The notes under the pieces are model-generated. The model saw nothing but the letters and a program-made list of their open reading frames with translations. It did not search any database and was not told where the DNA came from. 64,000 nucleotides of DNA from NCBI RefSeq assembly GCF_014529945.1, contig NZ_JACVFB010000004.1:248001-312000 (forward strand), read 5' to 3'. The position numbers and the translations under genes are program-made. This stretch comes from Chitinophaga varians (lineage in GTDB: Bacteria > Bacteroidota > Bacteroidia > Chitinophagales > Chitinophagaceae). Shown here one piece after another: positions 48,316 to 57,958 of this stretch (the first letter of the stretch is position 1; every line of letters begins with the position of its first letter).

Positions 48316-51300
48316 ATGAATTTTTTCCTGGGGAAACCCTGCGCTTATTTTAAATGGGTTATGCGTATCTCCTTTTATGTAATGGTGGCTTCCATCGTTA
48401 CGACCAACCTGATGGCCAGTGTAAGCACTAAGGGGCAGTCCGTGGAACGGGTACGCCTCTCGGCCGATTTCAGGAAGACGCCGCTCCGGACAGCGCTGGA
48501 ACAGCTGTCTGCCAGATCTGGTATAAGGATCTATTTTAATGATGAAAAAGTGGATAACGCCCAACGCGTATCTATCCATACCGACGATGCACCACTGCTG
48601 GAGATCCTGGACAAACTGCTTGCCCCGGCGGGACTGGCGGCGCAGGTATATAGCGACAATAAAATTACAGTCGTGCCCCTGAGCGCCATTCCTCCGCCGG
48701 TGAAAGGTATCGTAACGGATAAAAACAATGGTACGCCACTGCCAGGCGTTGGTATCCGCATCAAAGGCCAGAGCACCGGCGTGATCACCGACGGCTCCGG
48801 TCATTTCAGCATCAGCATCCCGGAAGAAGGCGCTGTACTGGTGATCTCCTATATAGGCTACCAGCAACAGGAGCTGAAAGTAGCGGCAGGCACTACCTCC
48901 CTGCAGATTGCCATGAAACCTGGCCGTACCCAGCTCAATGAAGTACAGGTACAGGCCCGCCGTAAAACCAATACGGAAGCTTCTGTCCTCGCCGAAAGAA
49001 AAGCTTCTGCCGTCGTGCAGGACGCTATCTCTGCGGCAAACATCGAAAAGACAGCGAGCATCACCACCACCCAGGCGCTGCAACGCGTGTCCGGGGTGAC
49101 TATTACGGATGATAAATATGTGGCGATCCGCGGGCTGGGCGACAGAAGTGTGATCGGACAACTGAACGGTGTGCGCCTCGCTTCTTCCGATCCTGACCGT
49201 AGCGCTATTCCGCTGGACCTCGTGCCGGCAGCCCTGCTCGATAATATCACCATCTATAAAACCTATACGCCCGATAAACCGGCAGATGCAGCAGCGGGTA
49301 TCATCGAACTGAAAACCCGCTCTGTGCCGGATACGGCGGTGCTGAGCATTATCGCGCAAACCGGTTTCAACTCCAACATCGGACTGGGCGGGAAAATCAA
49401 CAGCTTCAACAATGCTGATCCCGGTTTCTGGGGGCAGAAAGTGAAACAGGCCGGTCTGTCCAAAGACTTCATTGCGCTCGGAAGCCAATATCCCGGCGGC
49501 TTCGCGCAGGTGCAGTCAATGATCGCCAACAGCGGCAACGACCCGCAGATAAAACAGGAAGTGAACCGCATCAACAACATCATGCACGGCTTCGACCCGG
49601 TACTTACTACCCGTTATGCTCCGGCGAAAATGAACCAGATATACTCCGTGACCTACGGCAACAGCTTTAACGTTTTTCGCAAACATAAGCTGGGCGTGAT
49701 CGCCGGGGTGAACTACTATCAGCGGGCAACAGACATCCACGGCGGAGACCTTACGCAATGGAGCATCTATCAGGGTGTGCTCACCGGTAATAATCAGGTA
49801 AACAGTACCCGCATCATTCCTAATTATATCACGCCTAATAACATCAACCTCGGGAAGTATATCTCCTACAAAGAAAATACCGGTACCTCCACACTCAACT
49901 ATGGATTTCTGGGAGGCCTCACTTACCGTTTTAATCCCCGCCATGAGATCAGTATGCAGTACATGGGCAGCAGGGGAGCGGAAGTACAGGCTACCAATTT
50001 GTATGGCGCCTATGAGTACACCGGTTTGTCAGGAGATGTCAGCAATATTGTGTATTCGCTGAAGCGCAGCTACCGTACCCTCAATACCTTTAACCTACAG
50101 GGAGAACATAAACTGACAGCAGGCGAATACGCACCCCGGTTGAGTTACAACTTTGCCACTTCTACTTCCAGCCAGGACGATCCGGACTACCGCTTCGTTA
50201 ACCTCGCAGCATACACGCCTGTTGGCGGTGGTGCTATCAGTGTGCCCGGCAGCCTGCCTAATTCTACCGGCGTTACCGGTACACCGGTATATTATTCATT
50301 GGTGTCCGGTTATGTAAATGGCTACGGTCCCTACGGTATTATTCAGGCCGACCCTAATGGCCGCCGTTATCGCAGCCTGAAGGAAACGAACTATAACTAT
50401 AAAGCCGATCTGACGCTGCCTTTCCGCCTGCTCGGCAAACGGCAGGAGTTTAAAACGGGTGTCAACTACCTGTTCCGCGACCGCAAATTCACAGAGAACG
50501 TGCTGTCACTGCCAGGCTCCAACTTCTCGTCTACCGGCAACCAGGCGCTGTATACCGTGCATGGTAACCTGGACCACCTCGTGGGATACGACCAGATCGG
50601 CATCAAACAACCAAACGGTCCTGTCGGTGAAGGACAGCCGGCTGTTGGCGGTTTCCTGTACAACGCACAGAAATCTCCCAACAACTACAAAGGTTCTTTT
50701 GAAACACGTGCCTTCTACGGTATGCTCGATCTCCACCTGACGGACAATCTGCGGTTGACAGGCGGCGCCCGTTTTGAGTTGACCGACATCCGCACAGCGG
50801 TGGACACAGCAGGTGTTTTCCTCGATCCTGCGCTGACCACGCCCAACAAAGATGGTCAGACCGTGAAGCTGGTATTTACGCAACCATATTCTATCTATAA
50901 AACCGATTACAAGCCCTATTATTCCCTGAACCTTACCTACACCCTGCAGGAAAACATGAATTTCCGCTTAGGGTACAGCACTACGCTGGCAAGGCCAGAG
51001 CTGCGTGAAATCACTAATGTGTTTGAGTTTGACCCGTTCCAGTTTGCACTGGTAGTGGGCAATCCCAAACTGGTGAACCAGTCCACCACCAACTACGATT
51101 TCCGTTGGGAATGGTTCCCGCATCCCGGTGAAGTGATCGCCGCTTCTGCCTTTTACAAACAGATAGACCACCAGCTGACGAAAGTGTATACCCAGAACTC
51201 CGCAGGACTGGACGCACGTTTCCCGGAGTTTCCGGCTATCCGCTTTGAGAATGACCCCAACCGCGGACAGGTATATGGTATCGAGCTGGAAGTAGTGAAA

Positions 51301-51798
51301 AACCTTGGCAGATGGTGGTACCCGCTCCGGAATTTTAATCTGGGCTCCAATCTGCTGCTGGCACAGAGTGAAATTAAAAAATCACCTGAACGGCTAAACG
51401 ATTCCAGGATCGTCGATCGCCGCTCGCCTTCCAACAGTCCGCTGTTTGAACAGGCGCCTTATTCCATCAACGCTTATCTGAACTATAATAACCCGCGTAC
51501 CCGCACAGACCTCACCCTTACTTTCAATGAAGTGGGAGAACGGCTGATACAGATCAACCTGACCGGTGAGCCCGACCTGTATAGCAGACCCGCTCCCGTA
51601 CTGGATTTTGTTTTCAGTCAATATCTCACCAAAAGATTACAGCTGAAAGGATACGCTAAAAATATCCTCAATCCTGCCTGGAGGGAAGTATATGCCAATC
51701 CCGGTACCGGTGGAAAGTACTACGGTAACACGTATATCCGTCGCAGTTACTACAGAGGTACGGAGTTCATGCTGGGGCTGAATTATAATATTTTCTAA
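48316..51798 (+). CDS. TonB-dependent receptor with N-terminal STN signalling domain
   Basis: An 1160-residue outer-membrane receptor. A hydrophobic signal sequence (to about residue 37) is followed by an STN domain at about 45-118 (KTPLRTALEQLSARSGIRIY, DDAPLLEILDKLLAPAG). A carboxypeptidase-regulatory-like domain covers 125-205 (GIVTDKNNGTPLPGVGIRIK). The plug at about 225-340 contains YVAIRGLGDRSVIGQLNGV and DRSAIPLDLVPAALLDNITI. The beta barrel ends in LNYNIF. It transports a ligand with TonB energy and signals through the FecR/sigma pair. No susD gene follows; lipoproteins of other types do. Confidence 0.95.
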   Translation: MNFFLGKPCAYFKWVMRISFYVMVASIVTTNLMASVSTKGQSVERVRLSADFRKTPLRTALEQLSARSGIRIYFNDEKVDNAQRVSIHTDDAPLLEILDKLLAPAGLAAQVYSDNKITVVPLSAIPPPVKGIVTDKNNGTPLPGVGIRIKGQSTGVITDGSGHFSISIPEEGAVLVISYIGYQQQELKVAAGTTSLQIAMKPGRTQLNEVQVQARRKTNTEASVLAERKASAVVQDAISAANIEKTASITTTQALQRVSGVTITDDKYVAIRGLGDRSVIGQLNGVRLASSDPDRSAIPLDLVPAALLDNITIYKTYTPDKPADAAAGIIELKTRSVPDTAVLSIIAQTGFNSNIGLGGKINSFNNADPGFWGQKVKQAGLSKDFIALGSQYPGGFAQVQSMIANSGNDPQIKQEVNRINNIMHGFDPVLTTRYAPAKMNQIYSVTYGNSFNVFRKHKLGVIAGVNYYQRATDIHGGDLTQWSIYQGVLTGNNQVNSTRIIPNYITPNNINLGKYISYKENTGTSTLNYGFLGGLTYRFNPRHEISMQYMGSRGAEVQATNLYGAYEYTGLSGDVSNIVYSLKRSYRTLNTFNLQGEHKLTAGEYAPRLSYNFATSTSSQDDPDYRFVNLAAYTPVGGGAISVPGSLPNSTGVTGTPVYYSLVSGYVNGYGPYGIIQADPNGRRYRSLKETNYNYKADLTLPFRLLGKRQEFKTGVNYLFRDRKFTENVLSLPGSNFSSTGNQALYTVHGNLDHLVGYDQIGIKQPNGPVGEGQPAVGGFLYNAQKSPNNYKGSFETRAFYGMLDLHLTDNLRLTGGARFELTDIRTAVDTAGVFLDPALTTPNKDGQTVKLVFTQPYSIYKTDYKPYYSLNLTYTLQENMNFRLGYSTTLARPELREITNVFEFDPFQFALVVGNPKLVNQSTTNYDFRWEWFPHPGEVIAASAFYKQIDHQLTKVYTQNSAGLDARFPEFPAIRFENDPNRGQVYGIELEVVKNLGRWWYPLRNFNLGSNLLLAQSEIKKSPERLNDSRIVDRRSPSNSPLFEQAPYSINAYLNYNNPRTRTDLTLTFNEVGERLIQINLTGEPDLYSRPAPVLDFVFSQYLTKRLQLKGYAKNILNPAWREVYANPGTGGKYYGNTYIRRSYYRGTEFMLGLNYNIF

Positions 51799-51814
51799 AG
51801 GGAATGACCGCAAA

Positions 51815-53548
51815 ATGAAGATAATGCAAGCAGTAAAATATTTTTTCCTGACATGCCTTCTTGCCGGACTATGGGCCTGTAAGAAAGACAAAGCGGATTA
51901 CCTGTTTCAGGAACTACCGCAACAGCCGCCGCTGACGGCATCTACCGTGCGGCTGATGAACATGGGGCGGACAGCCACCGAGTTAATCATCAACGACACG
52001 CCGTTGACCAGTTTCGTGCCGCCGAATATTGAAGGGTATTACCTGGACGCACGGCCTACGCCCTATTTTCAGAACGGCCGAATGGGCGCGAGTTATGCCA
52101 TCCCGCAGCGTTTTATCAATCAGAACGGTAACGCACATATCAAAATCGGTAGTATGATATACGGCCATAAAGAGCTGGTCTATCCCAAGGAATTTGATAT
52201 CCATGAAGAGGTGAACAACCCGACTGATTTCTATAATGTGCTGTACGGACCGCATGGCGGCACCACCCTGCTGGGTGACGACTCCCTGTTTGCCATTCCA
52301 CGTTCTATCTCTCCGCCGGCCAATCCGGAACATTTCAGGATACGCCTGCTGAATCTCAGCTCTGCGCCCGATGCAGCGTCTCTTGAAGGAGATATGTCAC
52401 TCGTGTTGGCAGACGGAACAAAAGTGAGCGCTGCCACCAATAATGTAGCATCCGGAAAATATTCCGATTACATAGAACTGCCTTATGGCACCTATCAGTT
52501 TAAAGTGATGACCAACGATGGCAGACTGCTGCCAGGCGTGCGGGTGAATGCGGAGGAGCTGCTGAGTTTAGTCAATAGAAATACCGGCACCATGACCACC
52601 GGCAACAACCCGGTCGTGGACACACGCCTCACGTATGCGCCTATACGTACTTTCCAGCCCGGCGGCGTGTACACCATCATGGTATGCGCCAGTATGAGCT
52701 TCAGCTCCCTCGATGCAGGCAGCAGTTCCGCTTCTCCGGCAGGCATCAACAGCTACCGCATCATTGCAGATAACAAGGAGGCGCTGAATATTACCTATGG
52801 CCGTTTACAGGCGGTGAGTGTCATGCCCGGCGTATCCGTGTCCGTTAGTGCGGACAATAAACCATTGCAGGAAGGCGCTTTGACTTTTGCTAAGGCTACT
52901 GTCTATAAAACGCTGGTCAACGGCACACACACCATACAAGTCACAGATGCGAGCGGTAAGAAACTCGCAGAACAGTCCCTGACCATACAAGGCAGCGATA
53001 ACTATACCGCCTGGGTATATCCCGGAGAGAACGGCCAGCCGGTGCTGAAGCTGGTGGCCAATAACCTCAGTGGCAATTTTTATCTCAGCACCAACCCCAA
53101 AGGTGACGATGGTAGTAACGACCAGTTCTCTTACTCGATGCCGTTTAAAGTCCGTTTCCTGAACCTCTCCACCGATGTGCCCGAAGTAACGTTTACAGAG
53201 GCCAACGGCAAGCTGTTGAACGACTTCCTGAGTTTCAGAGGCAGCAGCAGTCAGCATATCACCAGAGGACGGATCGTAACAGACCAGCCTTATATCTTTT
53301 TCAATCCTTTGGCCGGCATACAAAAGCTGGGCGCATACGCTTCCCAGCCGGGCATATTGCCGGGCGACTGGATACAGGAAATTCCGCAGCTGTCGGGAAC
53401 AGACTTCATCGCCCGCCCGGAATTATATGCCGGCGCCCTGCCAGCCTATGAAACGGGTGTGTATACGGTGGCGCTGACAGGCAGCCTGCATCCGAAAAAT
53501 GCCGGTGAAGCCGCTGCCAGAATGATTATCATCAAGCATAACCAATAA
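51815..53548 (+). CDS. DUF4397 domain lipoprotein
   Basis: A 577-residue protein with a lipoprotein signal (FLTCLLAGLWACKKDKAD, lipid cysteine about residue 22, followed by KKDK). The mature part consists of repeated beta-sandwich units of the DUF4397 type: STVRLMNMGRTATELIIND, IRLLNLSSAPDAASLEGDM, VSVMPGVSVSVSADNKP and KVRFLNLSTDVPEVTF, each beginning with the R-L/F-L/M-N phrase. The C-terminal end (GVYTVALTGSLHPKN) is also typical. It is probably surface-exposed next to the receptor encoded 16 bases upstream. Function unknown; ligand capture or adhesion is possible. Confidence 0.85.
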   Translation: MKIMQAVKYFFLTCLLAGLWACKKDKADYLFQELPQQPPLTASTVRLMNMGRTATELIINDTPLTSFVPPNIEGYYLDARPTPYFQNGRMGASYAIPQRFINQNGNAHIKIGSMIYGHKELVYPKEFDIHEEVNNPTDFYNVLYGPHGGTTLLGDDSLFAIPRSISPPANPEHFRIRLLNLSSAPDAASLEGDMSLVLADGTKVSAATNNVASGKYSDYIELPYGTYQFKVMTNDGRLLPGVRVNAEELLSLVNRNTGTMTTGNNPVVDTRLTYAPIRTFQPGGVYTIMVCASMSFSSLDAGSSSASPAGINSYRIIADNKEALNITYGRLQAVSVMPGVSVSVSADNKPLQEGALTFAKATVYKTLVNGTHTIQVTDASGKKLAEQSLTIQGSDNYTAWVYPGENGQPVLKLVANNLSGNFYLSTNPKGDDGSNDQFSYSMPFKVRFLNLSTDVPEVTFTEANGKLLNDFLSFRGSSSQHITRGRIVTDQPYIFFNPLAGIQKLGAYASQPGILPGDWIQEIPQLSGTDFIARPELYAGALPAYETGVYTVALTGSLHPKNAGEAAARMIIIKHNQ

Positions 53549-53554
53549 TGATCC

Positions 53555-54718
53555 ATGAAGCAGGTATATAAAAACAAAATTCATTTTTTAGGAGGACTGA
53601 TCGCGTTGGTGGCGATACTGGCAACGGGCTGCCGTAAGACGGATTTCCCGGACGTCAGTTCACCGGCCTATCTCCGGGTATTCAACTGTCTGACTTACAA
53701 CGTCACCATTGATAACAAAGATGCGCCACCGCCGTTCCTCACTATGCTGATAGACCCGGTGCTGGACGCTTCCGGTATACCGGTGAGCGCGGACCTTACC
53801 TTCGATTTTATGGCTACCAGAGGGCCGCTGGCAAGACCTTACCCGGATGCAGGCAATACCGCCCTGTGGCAGAAAGAATTCCCCGGCACAGCGAAAATCC
53901 CCGTAGGGCCTATCGTAAATGGTTATGATCTTTCCGGTTACGGAATGGTGAAAAGCGGTACGCACCGGTTTATGTTCGTATCACGGCCACGCAGCAACGA
54001 TCCGTTTTACTCACTGCCGGTCAGCGCCAGAAAAGGAATATTGGTAGATACTACCATCAACCTTGAACAAGGCGAGATCTACACCATGAACATACTGGAG
54101 AAGTCCGTATACACCCGGAAGATCGGGCTCTATCTCCGCAAGGAAATATTTACCAAAATACCTTTATCGGATTCACTGGTATATACCAATTTTTATAACC
54201 TGAGCTCAGAAGGCTATGCGCAGACGTTTGTGTTCGACGATAACAGTAAAAACACCTGTATCAGAGACACCATGAACATCTTCTATTCGCTCTATGGAAA
54301 AGACAGGCAGAAGATCAAAGGATATACCAATGCGTTTATGACCGGCATGACCCGCTCACAGGACCCTGCGGTGCGCCCCTATGGCCAGTTTCCGCTGTTC
54401 CCCGATTCTACCGCCAGTCATATTTACGCCGGTACGTCAGGGCAGATGTTCAATATCCTCAGTCCCGGCACACCTCCCGACCAGGGCGAGCAGTCAGATG
54501 ACAGTAAAGGCAACTATACCTCCTTTGCATTAGGACCCGAAGCACCGATAGCCGTGTTTAATCTCGGCGGCGATGTACGCACCGGTATGGTCATTTCTGT
54601 TTACTCCGGTATCTATAACCCGCGGTCATTTGCTACCGTCAACACAGTGGAATATGTAAATGGCAATATGTACATCACCACGCTGCAACGCCGTTATGAT
54701 CCGCCTGTCTATAAATAA
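53555..54718 (+). CDS. DUF4397-like lipoprotein, unknown function
   Basis: A 387-residue protein with a lipoprotein signal (GLIALVAILATGCRKTDF, lipid cysteine about residue 26). The first strand of the mature part (AYLRVFNCLTYNVTIDNKD) and the segment IYTMNILEKSVYTRKIGLY resemble DUF4397-type beta units, but the match is weaker than in the preceding gene. The C-terminal part (AVFNLGGDVRTGMVISVYSG) is unfamiliar. It follows the DUF4397 gene by 6 bases and is followed 7 bases later by the first fasciclin gene. This is a tightly packed lipoprotein operon. Confidence 0.75.
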   Translation: MKQVYKNKIHFLGGLIALVAILATGCRKTDFPDVSSPAYLRVFNCLTYNVTIDNKDAPPPFLTMLIDPVLDASGIPVSADLTFDFMATRGPLARPYPDAGNTALWQKEFPGTAKIPVGPIVNGYDLSGYGMVKSGTHRFMFVSRPRSNDPFYSLPVSARKGILVDTTINLEQGEIYTMNILEKSVYTRKIGLYLRKEIFTKIPLSDSLVYTNFYNLSSEGYAQTFVFDDNSKNTCIRDTMNIFYSLYGKDRQKIKGYTNAFMTGMTRSQDPAVRPYGQFPLFPDSTASHIYAGTSGQMFNILSPGTPPDQGEQSDDSKGNYTSFALGPEAPIAVFNLGGDVRTGMVISVYSGIYNPRSFATVNTVEYVNGNMYITTLQRRYDPPVYK

Positions 54719-54725
54719 ACGAATC

Positions 54726-55757
54726 ATGAAAAGATACTTCCTCGCTTATATTTCCCTGTTGATGCTGCTGGTAACGGCCTGTAAAAAAATAGATGTTACC
54801 GGTGACGAACGTACGTCCGACATCCGCACGATAGGTGACTTTATACACAACAACTACGACCTGAGCCTGTTGTCTGCTGCCTTGCAGCAAACCGCGCTGC
54901 TGGACAGCCTGAACGCAGCAGGCCCTTTCACCATCTGGGCGCCGGACAACAAAGCTTTTAATAATATCGGCATCTACAAGGCCGATGATTTCAGCCGGTT
55001 GAATAAGGACAGCCTCCGCACCGCGCTGAAAAACCTGCTGCTGCCGGAGCGTATATATACCTCCGTTATCCCTACTCAGCTGGATAACCGTTATACCTGC
55101 CTCGGTGGTATGTCTTCCTACATCTCTGTGGGCATGATAGGCGCCAACGCGGACGCGTTTCCCACCGCTTTCAACGGCAGCATGGTGTATGATGCGGGCA
55201 AACGTAACCTGGCCATGAAAAATGGGGTGATACACCTGCTGAAAGCCGTGCCCAAGTATATAGCGCAAAACACACAGGAGCTACTGGCCGCCGATACGAC
55301 ACTGTCCATCTTTGTGGCGTTGCTGAAGAAAACCAATCAGTGGGACGCCCTGAAAACAGCAGGCCCTTTTACCGTGTATGCGCCGGTGAATGATGCTTTC
55401 CGTAACTATCAGCTCACGCCCGACAGCATCGCCAGGATAGACCTGAGCCGCTACAAACCTCTCGCTTTTACCGTGTATACGCTGGGGTTAAAGCCACACC
55501 ATATCCTGATGAGTGATCTGCTGGTGACAGGTGCCAGCAGCGCCCGCATCGATCTGGGAGATGGATATGCCATCAATCCCAATCCCTACGGTGGCTTTAA
55601 CGTGTATGCGCCACCGGGAGCAAAATGGAACTATCATAGTCCCGGCGGTACCACCATTGCGGACGGTGCAAAAGGGCAGGACATCATGGGCACCAACGGG
55701 GTAGTTAACCGTATCAATAATATCCTGTTGTACCCGGACTCACTTTTAATCAAATAA
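54726..55757 (+). CDS. Fasciclin (FAS1) domain lipoprotein, copy 1
   Basis: 343 residues from ATG 54726, with the lipoprotein signal AYISLLMLLVTACKKIDVTG (Cys about residue 18). Two FAS1 domains: about 28-172 (LSLLSAALQQTALLDSLNAA, GPFTIWAPDNKAFNN, KNGVIHLLKAVP) and about 180-343 (LSIFVALLKKTNQWDALKTA, GPFTVYAPVNDAF, GVVNRINNILLYP). Both keep the conserved TIWAP/TVYAP phrase and the closing I-x-x-I segment. FAS1 domains act in adhesion and ligand binding at cell surfaces. It is the first of three similar neighbours. Confidence 0.92.
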   Translation: MKRYFLAYISLLMLLVTACKKIDVTGDERTSDIRTIGDFIHNNYDLSLLSAALQQTALLDSLNAAGPFTIWAPDNKAFNNIGIYKADDFSRLNKDSLRTALKNLLLPERIYTSVIPTQLDNRYTCLGGMSSYISVGMIGANADAFPTAFNGSMVYDAGKRNLAMKNGVIHLLKAVPKYIAQNTQELLAADTTLSIFVALLKKTNQWDALKTAGPFTVYAPVNDAFRNYQLTPDSIARIDLSRYKPLAFTVYTLGLKPHHILMSDLLVTGASSARIDLGDGYAINPNPYGGFNVYAPPGAKWNYHSPGGTTIADGAKGQDIMGTNGVVNRINNILLYPDSLLIK

Positions 55758-55765
55758 AACCGGAA

Positions 55766-56935
55766 ATGATGAAGAGACAATATTTCATATATACGTTTGC
55801 GTTGTTCCTGTTGTTTCTCTCCGCCTGCCGGTTGGAAGACGCGCAGGTGGCACCGTTAGGCAAGCCGCTGGAATATGCCGGTCCCACCCGTAAAATCCGT
55901 GAGCTGCTGGACAGCACCAATCTCACTGTTTACAAGGCTATCTGGAAAAAAGTGAACATGGATTCTGTTATTACGGATGGCGCTCTGCAGGCTTATACGC
56001 TGCTGGCCCCTACGGATGAAAGCTTCGCCAAAGCCGGCATCACGGTGGATAAAATAAACGATATGCCGGTGGCAGATCTGGACACGCTGTTGTTTTATCA
56101 TGTGCTCGACAGCTGGATATCCGGCGACCAGCTGAAAAAGCTGACCGGCAGCAACAATATGCGTTCGCTGCTGCGTCGGACGGACCTGCCGGGTTTCTAC
56201 AGTAACGATCCTTATATCTATGCGCAATACCTGGGCTATCATGATGGTAAGCTGATGATCAACGGGAAGCCCTATACGCTGAAACCGCTGGAAGCCATCA
56301 ACGGCACCATTTACGTGCTGGACGCCGTGCTGAACAAACCGGAGCAGGATATGTACGACTATCTCCTGAGCAAACCTGAGTTCAGCTACCTGATGGAAGC
56401 ATTCCGCATCAGCGACAGCATTTATCAGTCGGCATGGAAGCAGCCCCAGATAACGAAACTGCTGATGACCACCTCGGAGAATAAATCGTTCACGCTGTTT
56501 GCGCCTACCAACCGCGCCTTTCAGCAGTCCGGATTTAATACGGTAGATGACCTGCGGCAACGGGCGCTGCGTTATGAGGTAGGATATTCCTACTATGATG
56601 ATAACATGTATTACGTGAGCCCTACCACTTCCCTGGACTCCGTACTGTCGGTCAACCATCTGGATTTTAATGCGGCGATGAAACCCACCTATCCGCTGGT
56701 GCTGTTCTCCAATGACCTGACGGACAATGCCATGCTGTCGGGCTTTCAGATCAGGCCGGGAGCAACCTATCACGAAGGACCGCAATTTATCCGGCTTGCC
56801 TTCACCAACAACGCCGGCAGTATCCTGGTGAAGCAGTTCAATACCCCGCTGCCTGCCCGTAAACTGGTGACCACTGATCTGCTGTTCCGCAACGGGGTTA
56901 TTCACGTGATAGACGATGGTCTGTTTATGCCATAA
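55766..56935 (+). CDS. Fasciclin (FAS1) domain lipoprotein, copy 2
   Basis: A 389-residue protein with the lipoprotein signal YTFALFLLFLSACRLEDAQ (Cys about residue 21). It has a first FAS1 domain at about 40-192 (LTVYKAIWKKVNMDSVITDG, AYTLLAPTDESFAKAGI, INGTIYVLDAVLN) and a second at about 195-389 (FSYLMEAFRISDSIYQSAW, SFTLFAPTNRAFQQSGF, RNGVIHVIDDGLF). In the second domain the middle is longer and diverged. It starts 8 bases after copy 1. It probably lies on the outer face of the outer membrane and may cooperate with the other two copies. Confidence 0.92.
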   Translation: MMKRQYFIYTFALFLLFLSACRLEDAQVAPLGKPLEYAGPTRKIRELLDSTNLTVYKAIWKKVNMDSVITDGALQAYTLLAPTDESFAKAGITVDKINDMPVADLDTLLFYHVLDSWISGDQLKKLTGSNNMRSLLRRTDLPGFYSNDPYIYAQYLGYHDGKLMINGKPYTLKPLEAINGTIYVLDAVLNKPEQDMYDYLLSKPEFSYLMEAFRISDSIYQSAWKQPQITKLLMTTSENKSFTLFAPTNRAFQQSGFNTVDDLRQRALRYEVGYSYYDDNMYYVSPTTSLDSVLSVNHLDFNAAMKPTYPLVLFSNDLTDNAMLSGFQIRPGATYHEGPQFIRLAFTNNAGSILVKQFNTPLPARKLVTTDLLFRNGVIHVIDDGLFMP

Positions 56936-56959
56936 GGTTCATCCAAAACATTTAATAAG

Positions 56960-57934
56960 ATGAAGAAATATATATTGTTTGGGTTGATGACAGCCACCTT
57001 TTTTTCCTGTAAGAAAGACGACGACCTGTCTGCGCCCGATAAAGACAACAATAATATCCTCTATGTGATCGAGGACAACAAATTCAATTTTTCCTTTTTC
57101 AATACAGCGCTGACTGTTACCAACTATGGCGCTACCTTCCGGGAGAAAGGACCTTATACCGTGCTGATACCCGATGACAATGCCTTCCAGAAATCCGGGT
57201 ATAATTCCACCGGAGATGTGGCGAAGGAAAAAGGAGCGGTGCTGATGAACATGGTGAAGTATCACACGCTGCCGGGGCAATGGCAGCTGGATAAACTGCC
57301 GTTCCGGTTTAACCAGCCGGTGACCACCGCCAGTGGCGCACCATTGTTTGTTACCCACTGGGTACATGGAACAGACACCGTCATCGTCGTAAACGGTACC
57401 CGCGTAACGGCGCTCAATATGCCGGCCGGCAATGGGCTGATACAGGTGATCAATACGGTCCTGAATCCGCTGGTGCAGGATAAACTGAGCGACGCGGTGG
57501 CAGCAGAGCCAACGCTGACCTATTTCAATGCCGCGCTGCAACGCGCAGGGCTGAAAGACCTGCTGAAAGGCGATGGTCCGCTCACCATCTTCGCCCCCAA
57601 TAACAGCGCTTTCATCGCTGCCGGTTTTCCTACTACCGACAGTATCGTGCAAACTGACCCTGCGCTGTTACGCAACCTGCTTCAGTTCCATATGCTGGCC
57701 ACCCGCCGCTTCGTGTATGATTACGTGTTAACAACAGACAACAGCAACCAGACGCAGCAGAATATGCTGAACAACAGTACCACTACCGTGAATCTGCAAA
57801 ATAACGGCAACGACTATAGTATTACCGTTCAGGGGGCTGGTAACCGGCAACCGGCGCAGATGGTGAAATCCAACGTGCTGACCAACAACGGGGTATTGCA
57901 TATCATCGATCAGGTACTGACAGAAAACTTCTGA
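56960..57934 (+). CDS. Fasciclin (FAS1) domain lipoprotein, copy 3
   Basis: A 324-residue protein with the lipoprotein signal ILFGLMTATFFSCKKDDDLS (Cys about residue 16, followed by KKDDD, a good surface-export signal). The first FAS1 domain is at about 30-168 (FSFFNTALTVTNYGATFREK, GPYTVLIPDDNAFQKSGY, GLIQVINTVLNPL). The second is at about 172-324 (PTLTYFNAALQRAGLKDLL, GPLTIFAPNNSAFIAAGF, NGVLHIIDQVLTENF). The second domain is the most canonical of the six in this locus. It lies 24 bases after copy 2 and 24 bases before the Oar-like receptor. Confidence 0.93.
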   Translation: MKKYILFGLMTATFFSCKKDDDLSAPDKDNNNILYVIEDNKFNFSFFNTALTVTNYGATFREKGPYTVLIPDDNAFQKSGYNSTGDVAKEKGAVLMNMVKYHTLPGQWQLDKLPFRFNQPVTTASGAPLFVTHWVHGTDTVIVVNGTRVTALNMPAGNGLIQVINTVLNPLVQDKLSDAVAAEPTLTYFNAALQRAGLKDLLKGDGPLTIFAPNNSAFIAAGFPTTDSIVQTDPALLRNLLQFHMLATRRFVYDYVLTTDNSNQTQQNMLNNSTTTVNLQNNGNDYSITVQGAGNRQPAQMVKSNVLTNNGVLHIIDQVLTENF

Positions 57935-57958
57935 TGCGTTACTTAAAATGATCCGAAA

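Noticed and set aside
48292..49488. A long open frame (about 398 codons) on the minus strand opposite the STN receptor gene
   Set aside because: It lies wholly antisense to a receptor with clear STN, plug and barrel motifs, has no recognisable domain and a His/Arg-rich composition typical of the reverse frame of GC-richer codons.
55856..56905. A 349-codon open frame on the minus strand opposite the second fasciclin gene
   Set aside because: Its sequence is rich in Gln, His and Arg without hydrophobic core patterns, and the plus strand encodes two canonical FAS1 domains.
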